A stretch of 64,000 nt of DNA from Methylobacterium sp. Leaf99 (GTDB taxonomy: Bacteria; Pseudomonadota; Alphaproteobacteria; Rhizobiales; Beijerinckiaceae). The stretch spans positions 1,548,178 to 1,612,177 of the forward strand of contig NZ_LMMU01000001.1 of assembly GCF_001422375.1 (NCBI RefSeq), read 5' to 3'. The position numbers and the translations under genes are program-made. Shown piece by piece: positions 18,927 through 26,931 of this stretch (position 1 is the first letter of the stretch; every line of letters begins with the position of its first letter). The notes under the pieces were generated by a model. The model ran no database searches. It was not told where the DNA came from and saw nothing but the letters and a program-made list of their open reading frames with translations.

Positions 18927-20072
18927 ATGCCAGGACCCGCCGACACACCCAGCCTCGAAGCCTTCGCCCGGAGCGGCCTCGCCGCCCTCGACGCCGGGGC
19001 CCTGCGAAGGCGCCTCGTCGAGACGGCGCGGGGGCCCGCGGCCGGGGCGACGCGGGCGGGCCGCGCCCTGGTGTCGTTCTCGTGCAACGACTATCTCGGC
19101 CTGGCCAACGACCCGAGGGTGATCGCCGCCGGACAGGCGGCCCTGGCGCGCTACGGCGCCGGGGCGGGGGCCTCGCGCCTCGTCACCGGCAACCACCCGC
19201 CCCTGGCCGCCCTCGAAGCGCGGCTCGCCGCCCACAAGGGGACGGCGGCGGCCCTCGTGTTCGGCAGCGGCTACCTCGCCAACCTCGGCATCGTGCCGGC
19301 GCTCGCGGGCGCCGGCGACCTCGTCCTCGTCGACGCGCTGGGCCATTCCTGCCTGTTCTCCGGCGCGCAGCTGTCCGGCGCGACGATGCTGCGGTTCCGC
19401 CACAACGACCTCGACCACCTGCGAACGATCCTGGCGGCGCGGCGCGGCCGGCACGAACGGGTGCTGATCCTCACCGAGCGGGTGTTCAGCATGGACGGCG
19501 ACCGGGCGCCCCTGTCCGAGATCCTGAGCTTGGCCGCCGAATACGACGCCTGGACCCTGGTGGACGACGCCCACGGCCTCGGGGTGGTGGAGCCGCAGGC
19601 TCGCGCCCCCCTCGAGATGGGCACCCTGTCGAAGACGCTGGGCTCCTACGGCGGCTACCTCTGCGCGTCCCGCGCCGTCGTCGACCTCCTGACCAGCCGG
19701 GCCCGCAGCTTCGTCTACACCACCGGCCTGCCGCCGGCCTCGGTGGCGGCGGCGCTGGCGGCCCTGGAGATCGTGGAGGCCGAGCCCGACCGCGCCGCCC
19801 GGCCCCTGGCCCTCGCCCGTCGCTTCACCGCCCGCCTCGGCCTGCCCGAGGCCCAAAGCCCCATCGTGCCGATCCATGTGGGCGAGGCGCCCGCGGCGCT
19901 GGCCCTGTCGGCGTCCCTCGAAGCGCGGGGCTTCCTCGTCGTCGCCATCCGGCCGCCCACGGTGCCGGCCGGCACCGCCCGCCTGCGGGTGGCGTTCTCG
20001 GCCGCCCACGGCGAGGCGCAGGTGGACGGGCTGGCGGACGCGATCCTGGCCCTGCGCGGCGCCGGGACCTGA
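18927..20072 (+). CDS. bioF: 8-amino-7-oxononanoate synthase-like PLP enzyme
   Basis: A 381-residue alpha-oxoamine synthase. Motifs in order: SFSCNDYLGLANDP, GAGASRLVTGNH, GYLANLG, ERVFSMDGDRAPL, LVDDAHGLGV, and the PLP-lysine loop GTLSKTLGSYGGY with K236. These fit BioF, which condenses pimeloyl-ACP with alanine in biotin synthesis. No other biotin gene is in view, so a different alpha-oxoamine synthase role cannot be excluded. The start is ATG 18927, which gives the family-typical length; the frame opens earlier inside the upstream terminator region. It is convergent with the next gene, with only 4 bp between stops. Confidence 0.85.
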   Translation: MPGPADTPSLEAFARSGLAALDAGALRRRLVETARGPAAGATRAGRALVSFSCNDYLGLANDPRVIAAGQAALARYGAGAGASRLVTGNHPPLAALEARLAAHKGTAAALVFGSGYLANLGIVPALAGAGDLVLVDALGHSCLFSGAQLSGATMLRFRHNDLDHLRTILAARRGRHERVLILTERVFSMDGDRAPLSEILSLAAEYDAWTLVDDAHGLGVVEPQARAPLEMGTLSKTLGSYGGYLCASRAVVDLLTSRARSFVYTTGLPPASVAAALAALEIVEAEPDRAARPLALARRFTARLGLPEAQSPIVPIHVGEAPAALALSASLEARGFLVVAIRPPTVPAGTARLRVAFSAAHGEAQVDGLADAILALRGAGT

Positions 20073-20076
20073 GGGT

Positions 20077-20757
20077 TCAGGCGCCGTCCCACGCCGCCCG
20101 GACCGGGCCGGTGGCGGTGTCCGGCTTTGCATCGCCGATGAAGATCACCACCGGGCCATGCTCCGCCCGGCGCGGATCGTAGAAGTCGAGGAGGTCCGGG
20201 TGGCGCCGCTGGAAGAAATCCGGCCGGAGCCCCTCGCGGCGCAGGAGGTGGTCGATGACGACCTGATCGCCGTGGACGGCATTGGGGACGGGGCCGCAGG
20301 AGCCGGGCGCCATCCAGCGCTCGGGCTCGGCCGCGAAGGCCGCGTAGAGACAATCCAGGTCGCCCGCCAGGTCGCCCGCCAGGTCGCCCGCCAAGTCTCC
20401 CGCCTCCCAGCGCAGGAGGGCGCTGGAGACGCGGCCCGCGTGGAAATAGTCCTCCATGGCGGAAAGGCCCGGCTCGGCCAGGGCGTCGGCCGGCCCGGTG
20501 AGGACGGTGTCGAGGTCGCAGAGCAGGGTCGGGCCTTCCGTGAGGCCGGGGCGGAACGCCTCCATCTTCGCCCACCACGCCGGCCAGTCGTGCCGCAGGG
20601 GCACCCGCTCCACGCCGGCGACGGCAAGGGGCAGGTCCGTGAGGCAGACGATCCGGTGGAAGGCCGGGGCGTGGCGGCGCACGCCCCGGGCGAGGCGCTC
20701 GACCCAGGTCGCATCGTAGCGGCCACCGCCCTTCAGGACGGTGATGAGCGTGGTCAT
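20077..20757 (-). CDS. Putative glycosyltransferase, DxD-containing
   Basis: A 226-residue cytoplasmic protein beginning TTLITVLKGGGRYDATWVERLA. The segment WWAKMEAFRPGL followed by LLCDLDTVL contains a DLD motif typical of GT-A fold transferases that bind a nucleotide sugar through a metal. The line is weakly conserved and no exact family is recognised. A GDLA-type tandem repeat interrupts the middle (see 20357-20404). The start is ATG 20757, 10 nt after the stop of the upstream sialyltransferase-like gene, so the two form an operon and may modify the same glycan. Confidence 0.6.
   Translation of the reverse strand: MTTLITVLKGGGRYDATWVERLARGVRRHAPAFHRIVCLTDLPLAVAGVERVPLRHDWPAWWAKMEAFRPGLTEGPTLLCDLDTVLTGPADALAEPGLSAMEDYFHAGRVSSALLRWEAGDLAGDLAGDLAGDLDCLYAAFAAEPERWMAPGSCGPVPNAVHGDQVVIDHLLRREGLRPDFFQRRHPDLLDFYDPRRAEHGPVVIFIGDAKPDTATGPVRAAWDGA
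20357..20404 (-). repeat. 12-bp in-frame tandem repeat, 4 copies
   Basis: AGGTCGCCCGCC occurs three times exactly and a fourth time with two changes, encoding a GDLA repeat on the minus strand within the glycosyltransferase. Slippage would change protein length by four residues. Confidence 0.92.
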
Positions 20758-20767
20758 GGGACGGGAC

Positions 20768-21418
20768 TCATCCGTTGGGGGAATGCAGCCGGAGCCGCCC
20801 GGCCGCCTCGGAGTCTGCGAACCAGGCACGCTCGGCCGCCCAGGGGTGGCCGGGCCAGCCGGCGAAGCCGAAGCCGTAGGCGTCCACCGGGCCGGATCGC
20901 GGCGGCCGCCCGAGGAGGAGCGCCAGGGTCACGAGTAAGCCGGTGCTCGGGTTCGGCCGCCCCTCCGTGCGGGCGGCGAGCCGGCGCCGGGCCTCGGCGT
21001 GCAGGGATTCGGGCAGGATGTGGACCGGCCTGCCGAGGGGGCGCAGCAGGGCCAGGGCCTCGCGGGTCCAGCACGTCTGCTCGGGGACGTTGTGCGCCGC
21101 CGGCAGCATGGGGAACGGCAGGATGAAGGCCTCGGCGCGCCGGACCACAGGCCGGTCGAGGAAGTGCGGATCGGCGAGCCATTCGCGCATCTGCCCGCCG
21201 CGGTTGACCAGGGCGAGGTGGGTGACCCGCGCGCCCGTGCGGCCGCCGAAGCCCGGCGCGTTGTTGAAGCGCACGACGGCGGGCGCCGCATCGATGGCGG
21301 CGGCGGCGGCGAGGTCCGGCGCGTTGCCGACGATGCTGAGGCGGGCATCCGTAACCGGAAGCCGGTCGTCCGCGCAGGGAGGGTCGTCCGGGCAAGGCGA
21401 GTCGACCTGGGCGGGCAT
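20768..21418 (-). CDS. Sialyltransferase-like (GT29-type fold) protein
   Basis: A 216-residue protein. LSIVGNAPDLAAAAAIDAA followed by VVRFNNAPGFGGRTGARVTHLALVNRGG resembles the small bacterial proteins with a GT29 sialyltransferase-like motif (VGNxP...ID...VVRFN...G..T), often annotated loosely as urease operon accessory proteins. C-terminal STGLLVTLALLLG and VDAYGFGF match the second half of that motif set. No CMP-sialic acid genes are visible, so the donor is unknown. The start ATG 21418 removes an unconserved, Pro-rich extension. It is first in an operon with the DxD protein and divergent from the glycosyltransferase at 21498. Confidence 0.6.
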   Translation of the reverse strand: MPAQVDSPCPDDPPCADDRLPVTDARLSIVGNAPDLAAAAAIDAAPAVVRFNNAPGFGGRTGARVTHLALVNRGGQMREWLADPHFLDRPVVRRAEAFILPFPMLPAAHNVPEQTCWTREALALLRPLGRPVHILPESLHAEARRRLAARTEGRPNPSTGLLVTLALLLGRPPRSGPVDAYGFGFAGWPGHPWAAERAWFADSEAAGRLRLHSPNG

Positions 21419-21497
21419 TTGCGGCAGGGGTTCGAGGAAGGGCGGAGGTATGGCGCCGGCCCCGCGCGGCAAGGGCCGGTCACGACAGGAGACGCCG

Positions 21498-22490
21498 TTG
21501 CCGATCCCGCGCCGATGCTTCGTCTGCGCCGCCGACATGCTGGGGCCGAGCGCCCGGCGCCTCGCCTATCCGGACGGGCGGACGCGCGCCTTTCCCCTCG
21601 CCTGCGCCGCCTGCGGCGTCCTGCTGGAGCCGGGCACCGATCCCGTCCGGGCCCGCGCGCACCTCGCGGCGGCCCTCGCCGGCCCGGCCTTCCTGTCCGA
21701 TCCGGACGCACCCTACGGCCTGGACCCCTACACCCTGCGCAGTGCCGCGACGGGGTTCGGCCGCGGGGTTCGCCCGCTCACCGACGACGATCGCCACGAC
21801 CTGCGCCATCCCCACGGCGAACGGGCCGCGCGGGCGGCGCTCTACGACCTCGATGCGGCCGAGGGGCGGCCCGTCTCCCTCGGCCTGCTGTGCCGCCCGG
21901 CCGACCTCAACGCCGTCCTGGCGGCCGTGGCCCCGCACGCGGCCTGGACCGACGACGTCGCGATCCTCCTCGACGCCCCGGCGGCCCCGCCCGGCGCGGT
22001 GCCGGCGCCGGGCTTTCCCCCCGGCGCGGTGCGGGTGGGCGCCCGGCCCCTGGCGGGCGATTTCGCCGCGCAGCGCAACGCCCTCCAGGACCGCGCCCGC
22101 CATCCCTGGATGCTGCAGCTCGACGCCGACGAGGCCCTCGATCCGGGCGCCGGCCGGCTGCTGCCGGCCCTCGCCGCCCTGGCGGAGGCGGGCGACGTCG
22201 TCTCCATCGGGCTGCCGCGCCGGAACCGCGTCGACGGCATCCTCTCGGACGTCTACCCGGACGTGCAGTACCGGCTGAACCACCGCGCCGTGCGCTATGC
22301 CGGCCGCGTCCACGAGCGGCCCCGCCTCGACGGCGGCTGGCCGCGCGGCTTCATCGCCCTGCACGGGGCGATCGAGCACGGCTTGAGCCGCGGCCATGTC
22401 CTGGCCCGCTCGCGGCGCTACGAGGCCCTCGATCCCGGCCGGGGCCGGACCGAGGAGGAAGCCGCCCTGCTGCGCCCCTACCGCGACTGA
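21498..22490 (+). CDS. Family 2 glycosyltransferase-like protein with N-terminal Cys4 motif
   Basis: A 330-residue protein. The N-terminus has CFVCAADMLGPSARRLAYPD and then CAACGV, giving CxxC-x22-CxxC, a possible zinc knuckle. The C-terminal half resembles WaaE/TagX-type GT2 enzymes: AAQRNALQDRARHPWMLQLDADEAL, with the metal-binding D-x-D-E, and then the YRLNHRAVRYAGRVHERP motif seen in that group. The start TTG 21498 has AGGAGA six bases upstream; the next ATG (21537) would split the Cys motif. Acceptor unknown. It heads away from the sialyltransferase-like operon. Confidence 0.7.
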   Translation: MPIPRRCFVCAADMLGPSARRLAYPDGRTRAFPLACAACGVLLEPGTDPVRARAHLAAALAGPAFLSDPDAPYGLDPYTLRSAATGFGRGVRPLTDDDRHDLRHPHGERAARAALYDLDAAEGRPVSLGLLCRPADLNAVLAAVAPHAAWTDDVAILLDAPAAPPGAVPAPGFPPGAVRVGARPLAGDFAAQRNALQDRARHPWMLQLDADEALDPGAGRLLPALAALAEAGDVVSIGLPRRNRVDGILSDVYPDVQYRLNHRAVRYAGRVHERPRLDGGWPRGFIALHGAIEHGLSRGHVLARSRRYEALDPGRGRTEEEAALLRPYRD

Positions 22491-22502
22491 GACTCCCGGA
22501 TT

Positions 22503-22591
22503 CCAAAGGTCGAGACCTTTGGCGGGTGCAGGGCGGAGCCCTGCGGTCAACGCCGATCCCGAGACCCCGCCAAAGGGCCTCGGCCCTTTGG
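22503..22591. repeat. Cluster of three intergenic hairpins
   Basis: Three near-perfect palindromes lie between convergent genes: CCAAAGGTCGAGACCTTTGG (22503-22522), GCAGGGCGGAGCCCTGC (22528-22544) and a 22-bp CCAAAGGGCC/GGCCCTTTGG hairpin (22570-22591). The first and third share the CCAAAGG arm, suggesting a REP-like element or a bidirectional terminator. Confidence 0.8.
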
Positions 22592-22600
22592 AAGCCCGGA

Positions 22601-23776
22601 TCACGCCGCCGCCATGGCCCGGGCGTAGAGGGCGAGGGTCTCGCGCGCCAGGGTCGCCCGGTCGAAGCGGCCGGCCGCCGCCAGGGCGCGGGCCCGGTAG
22701 GCGAGGCGCAGGGCGGGGTCGGCGAGGAGCGGGCGCAGGGCGTCGGCCAGGGCCGGGCCCGTGGCCGCCCGCGCCAGGGGCCCCGCATCGGGCGCGCCCA
22801 CGAAGGCGCGCGCGCTCGCGTCCTCGGCGCAGGCCACCACCGGGCGGCCATAGGCCAGGGCCTCCTGGTAGACGAGGCCGAAGCTCTCGTAGCGGGAGGG
22901 GGCGAGCACCGCGTGCGCGTCGGCATAGGCCCGGGCCAGGGCCTCGGCCGGAACCCGGCCGCGCGCCCGGATGCGGGCCCGCGCCGCCTCGGGCAGGCTG
23001 GCCGGCAGGTCCTCCGGGGGGACGCCGACGAGGTCGAGGACGAAGGGCGGGACGGCGCCTGCCGCCTGCTCGCGCACGAGGATCGCGATCGCCGCGAGCA
23101 GGGCGTCGAAGCCCTTGCGCGCCTCGGCCCGCCCGACGAAGAGCAGGCGCACCGGATCGCCCGCCTCCGGGTAGGCGGCCGCGCGGGCGGAGGCCAGGAT
23201 CGCGGGCGGCAGGCTGAGGCCGATCACGGCGGCGGGCTGCCGGCCGGACAGGCCGTAGGCGCGGGCGATCACCGCCGCGTGCGCGGCGGTGTTGGCGATG
23301 AGCCCGGCGCTGCCCCGCGCCTGCCGGCGCTCCAGGGCATCGGCGGTCCGGCCGTCGAGGCGGTCGCGGAGGGAGCCGGGCGGAACGCGGGTGAAGGCGG
23401 CGGGCGTCGAGCTCCGGGTGACCAGGGGCAGGTCCGGGCGTCCGGCGAGGAGCACGGCGGGGGCGTACCAGTTCGTCGCCTCCACCACGGCGAAGGGTGT
23501 TTGGGCATGGGCCGCCAGGACGGCGCGGCGGAAGGCCAGGGGCGCGGCGAGGTGCCCGGCCGAACCCCACCGGCGCAGGCGCGCCAGCCCGCCGCCGGGC
23601 GGCAGGGCGAGTCCCGCGACGGTGACGCCGCCGACCCGCTCGGGCGCCGCGCGGTCGAGGGTGAAGACCGTGACCTCGGCCCCCGCACCGGCGAGGCTCT
23701 CGGCGATCTCCCGGGCGGCCGTCGACAGCCCGCTCGGGGCCGGCGGGTAGTCCCAGGCGAGGAGGGCGGTGCGCAT
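22601..23776 (-). CDS. Family 4 (group 1) glycosyltransferase
   Basis: A 391-residue GT-B fold enzyme. The N-terminal acceptor half starts MRTALLAWDYPPAPSGLSTAAREIAESLAGAG. The donor half has LLFVGRAEARKGFDALL and the E-x7-E motif region APSRYESFGLVYQEALAYGRPVVA. Sugar and acceptor are unknown. The ATG at 23776 shares one base with the stop of the upstream glycosyltransferase (TGATG), so the two are translationally coupled. Confidence 0.88.
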   Translation of the reverse strand: MRTALLAWDYPPAPSGLSTAAREIAESLAGAGAEVTVFTLDRAAPERVGGVTVAGLALPPGGGLARLRRWGSAGHLAAPLAFRRAVLAAHAQTPFAVVEATNWYAPAVLLAGRPDLPLVTRSSTPAAFTRVPPGSLRDRLDGRTADALERRQARGSAGLIANTAAHAAVIARAYGLSGRQPAAVIGLSLPPAILASARAAAYPEAGDPVRLLFVGRAEARKGFDALLAAIAILVREQAAGAVPPFVLDLVGVPPEDLPASLPEAARARIRARGRVPAEALARAYADAHAVLAPSRYESFGLVYQEALAYGRPVVACAEDASARAFVGAPDAGPLARAATGPALADALRPLLADPALRLAYRARALAAAGRFDRATLARETLALYARAMAAA

Positions 23777-24816
23777 CAGGCGGCGAGCAGGCGGCGGTAG
23801 AGGGCGAGGTAGTCGGCCGCCATGCGCTCGGCGGTGAAGCGCGCCTCGAAGCGGCGGCGGATTTCCGCGCGGTCGAGTTGGCCGATCCGGCCTAATGCCG
23901 CCACCGCCTCGGCCTCGGAGGAGACGATGAAGCCGGTGACGCCGTCCTCGACGATCTCCGGGACCGAGCCGCGGTTCCAGGCGACGACGGGCGTGCCGCA
24001 GGCCATGGCCTCGATCATCACGAGGCCGAAGGGCTCCGGCCAGTCGATGGGAAACAGCAGCGCCCGCGCGCCCCCGAGGAGGTCCCCCTTCCGGGCGTCG
24101 TCCACGGGGCCGAGGTAGGTCGCGTCGTCCCCGAGGAGGGGGCGCACCCGGCTGTCGAAATAGTCCGGGTTGCCGACGTCGATGGTCCCCCCGAGGCGGA
24201 TCGGCAGGCCGGCCGCGCGGGCGACGCGGATCGCCGTGTCGGGCCGCTTCTGGTCGGTCATGCGGCCGACGAAGGCGACGTGCCCGCCGGGCCGCGTCCG
24301 CAGGGCGTAGCGGTCCCGGTCGATGCCGTGATGCACCACCCCGGCCCGGTTCGAGGCCGGGATGCCGGCCTCCTGCGCCGCCGAGATCGCCGCGACGGGC
24401 AGGTCGGGAAACCCCGAGAAGAACAGGGCCCGGTCGAGTTCGTCGACGCGCCAGTGCACCGTGGTCAGGCTGTGCCGCCGGCGGTCGCCGAGGAGCGCCG
24501 CATGGGCGAACTCGCCGTGGCAATGCACGATGTCGAACCCGTCGAGCGTCCGGCGCAGGGCCTCCAGCTGCAGGGCATCGAGGGCGGCCGGAACCCCTGG
24601 GGCGACCCGCCCGTGGCGGCCCTCCAGGGCCGACAGGCTCGGATAGTCGCCGATGCGCGGCAAGTCTGTCGCACTGTCGGACGGGGCGAACAGCGTTATA
24701 TCCACGCCCAAGCTTCGAAGTGCCGTGCCGAGGTCGTGGATGACCCGCTCGGTGCCGCCATGATGCTCTGGGGGAATAGGGAAAATGTTCGGGGCGACTT
24801 GGGCGACGCGGATCAC
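23776..24816 (-). CDS. Family 4 (group 1) glycosyltransferase
   Basis: A 346-residue GT-B enzyme. IRVAQVAPNIFPIPPEHHGGTERVI is the typical GT4 N-terminus with the nucleotide-sugar-binding GGTE turn. FVGRMTDQKRPDTAIRVA and the E-x7-E motif PEPFGLVMIEAMACGTPVVAW mark the donor domain. It resembles the gene at 29926 (same PxYxDxRxxPxL and EPFGL segments), so the two are probably paralogs. The start GTG 24816 has GATGAGG upstream at good distance and fits the family N-terminus; an in-frame ATG at 24861 would add 15 residues. It is divergent from the operon starting at 24877. Confidence 0.88.
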   Translation of the reverse strand: MIRVAQVAPNIFPIPPEHHGGTERVIHDLGTALRSLGVDITLFAPSDSATDLPRIGDYPSLSALEGRHGRVAPGVPAALDALQLEALRRTLDGFDIVHCHGEFAHAALLGDRRRHSLTTVHWRVDELDRALFFSGFPDLPVAAISAAQEAGIPASNRAGVVHHGIDRDRYALRTRPGGHVAFVGRMTDQKRPDTAIRVARAAGLPIRLGGTIDVGNPDYFDSRVRPLLGDDATYLGPVDDARKGDLLGGARALLFPIDWPEPFGLVMIEAMACGTPVVAWNRGSVPEIVEDGVTGFIVSSEAEAVAALGRIGQLDRAEIRRRFEARFTAERMAADYLALYRRLLAA

Positions 24817-24876
24817 GGGTTGTGCCTCATCTGAAACGTTTCTTCGTCGGAACCCGCCCATAACGCCGGCGCCCTG

Positions 24877-26931
24877 ATGTTCGTCTTGCATATCGCCCTG
24901 CAAGGCTGCCTGCGCGGCGGCGAGGTCGTGTTCGGGCTCACCGCCGACACCGGGGGCCACATCCGCTACCTGCTCGATCTCGTGGCGGCCTCGTCCCAGG
25001 ATGTCGGCGTCGACCGGATCGTGGTGGCGACCCGCCTGTTCCACGGCGCGCCCGGCCCCGACTACGCCGTGCCCGAAGAGCGCATCTCCGACAAGGTCGA
25101 GCTCGTGCGGCTCGCGAGCGCGTCGCCGGCCTACCGGTCGAAGGAGGCGATGCACGCGGAGGTCGAAAGCTTCGCCCGCAACCTCGTCGCCTGGATCGCC
25201 GCGCAGCCGCGGCCGCCGGACCTGATCCACGCCCATTACGCGGACGCCGCCTCCGTGGCGGGCCTCGTCGCGGACCGCCTCGGGATTCCCTTCGTGTTCA
25301 CCGCCCACTCCCTCGGGCGGGTCAAGGCGGCGATGCTCGGGCCCGCGGCGGCGGGCTGCCCCGACCTCGCGCGCCGGATCGCCGCCGAGGAAGCGGCCCT
25401 GGCGCGGGCGAGCCTCGTCATCGCCTCGTCCCGCGACGAGGCGGAGGTGCAGTATGCCGGCTACGCGGCCTACGAGCCCGGCCGCATCCGCGTCCTGCCG
25501 CCGGGCAGCGATCTCGCCCGGTTCGCCGCGGCCGAGCCCCGTCCGCAGGTCGATGCCGCCATCGACCGCTTCCTGCACGATCCGGGCAAGCCCACCCTGC
25601 TGGCCCTGGCCCGGCCGGTGGCGCGCAAGAACCTCGGCGCCCTCGTGCGCGCCTACGGCGAGAGCCCCGAACTGCAGGCCCGGGCCAACCTCGTCCTGAT
25701 GGCGGGCACCCGCGAGGACATCGACGCCCTCGACGGCGACATGGCCGGGACCATGCGCGAGATCCTGGTGCTCATCGACTGCTACGACCTCTACGGCCGC
25801 GTCGCCTATCCGAAGACCCACCGCCCGGAGGACGTGCCGGCGATCTACGCCCATGCCCGCGCCCGCGGCGGCCTGTTCGTCAACCCGGCCCTCAACGAGC
25901 CGTTCGGCCTGACCCTGCTGGAGGCCTCCGCCGCCGGCCTGCCCCTGGTGGCCACCGATAGCGGCGGCCCCAACGACATCGTCGAGACCTGCGGCAACGG
26001 CCTGCTCGTCGATCCCCGCGCCCCCGAGGCCATCGCGGCCGCCTGCCTGCGCATCCTCGACGAGCCCGGCCTCTACGCCGCCTGCGTCGCCGGCGGCGCG
26101 CGGGCGGCGGCGGCCTACGATTGGGACCGGCACGCCGCGCGCTACCACACCCTCCTGCGCGCGCTCCTGGCGCCCGAGCCGCCCCTGGCGACGCCCCGGC
26201 AATTGCTGGTCTGCGACATCGACAACACCCTGGTGGGCTGCGCGGCGGCCCTCGGCATCTTCCGGCGCTGGCGCAGCCGGCAGGCGGGGCTGGCCTTCGG
26301 CGTCGCCACCGGTCGCTCGTTCCACAGCGCCATGGCGATCCTCGAACAGCAGGAGAGCCCGCGCCCGCAGGTGATGATCACCTCCGTGGGCTCCGAGATC
26401 CACCACCTCGATGCCAACGGCGTGACCTACACGGCCGACGCGGCGTGGCGCGCCCGCGTCTCGGCGGACTGGGACCGCGACGGCGTCCGCGCGGCCCTGG
26501 CCGACCTCGACGGGCTCGTGCCCCAGGGCTCCCTGGAGCAGCGCGGGCACAAGCTCAGCTATTTCGGCGATGCGGCCACGGCCCAGGCGGTCCGGGCCCG
26601 CCTCGTGCGGGCGGGGCGGCGCGCCAACGTGATCCACAGCCACGGCCGCTACCTCGACGTCCTGCCGGTGGCGGCCTCGAAGGGCACGGCCGTCGATCAC
26701 GTCCGGGCGCGCTACGGCCTGCCCGAGCGCGCCGTGTTCGTGGCGGGCGATTCCGGCAACGACGTCGAGATGCTGCGCGCCCAGGGGCACGCCATCATCG
26801 TCGCCAACTACTCCGACGATCTGGCGAGCCAGGCCGGCCTGACCCATTCCTACGTGGCCCGGGCCTCGCACGCCCGCGGCATCATCGAGGGCGTCGGCCA
26901 TTTCCGCCGGATGCTGGCCGATGCCGGCTGA
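24877..26931 (+). CDS. Sucrose-phosphate-synthase-like glycosyltransferase fused to HAD phosphatase
   Basis: A 684-residue two-domain enzyme. Residues 1 to about 430 form a GT4 domain: FGLTADTGGHIRYLLDLVAA matches the DTGGHxKY motif of sucrose-phosphate synthases, FTAHSLGRVK follows, and NEPFGLTLLEASAAGLPLV has E341 of E-x7-E. Residues 445-684 form a HAD-IIB domain with nucleophile D447 and D449 in DIDNTL and the acidic motif GDSGND (D625, D629). A synthase-phosphatase fusion would make and dephosphorylate a sugar phosphate such as sucrose-6-phosphate or mannosylfructose-phosphate; which one cannot be told. It leads a five-gene operon, overlapping the next gene by 11 nt. Confidence 0.87.
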   Translation: MFVLHIALQGCLRGGEVVFGLTADTGGHIRYLLDLVAASSQDVGVDRIVVATRLFHGAPGPDYAVPEERISDKVELVRLASASPAYRSKEAMHAEVESFARNLVAWIAAQPRPPDLIHAHYADAASVAGLVADRLGIPFVFTAHSLGRVKAAMLGPAAAGCPDLARRIAAEEAALARASLVIASSRDEAEVQYAGYAAYEPGRIRVLPPGSDLARFAAAEPRPQVDAAIDRFLHDPGKPTLLALARPVARKNLGALVRAYGESPELQARANLVLMAGTREDIDALDGDMAGTMREILVLIDCYDLYGRVAYPKTHRPEDVPAIYAHARARGGLFVNPALNEPFGLTLLEASAAGLPLVATDSGGPNDIVETCGNGLLVDPRAPEAIAAACLRILDEPGLYAACVAGGARAAAAYDWDRHAARYHTLLRALLAPEPPLATPRQLLVCDIDNTLVGCAAALGIFRRWRSRQAGLAFGVATGRSFHSAMAILEQQESPRPQVMITSVGSEIHHLDANGVTYTADAAWRARVSADWDRDGVRAALADLDGLVPQGSLEQRGHKLSYFGDAATAQAVRARLVRAGRRANVIHSHGRYLDVLPVAASKGTAVDHVRARYGLPERAVFVAGDSGNDVEMLRAQGHAIIVANYSDDLASQAGLTHSYVARASHARGIIEGVGHFRRMLADAG

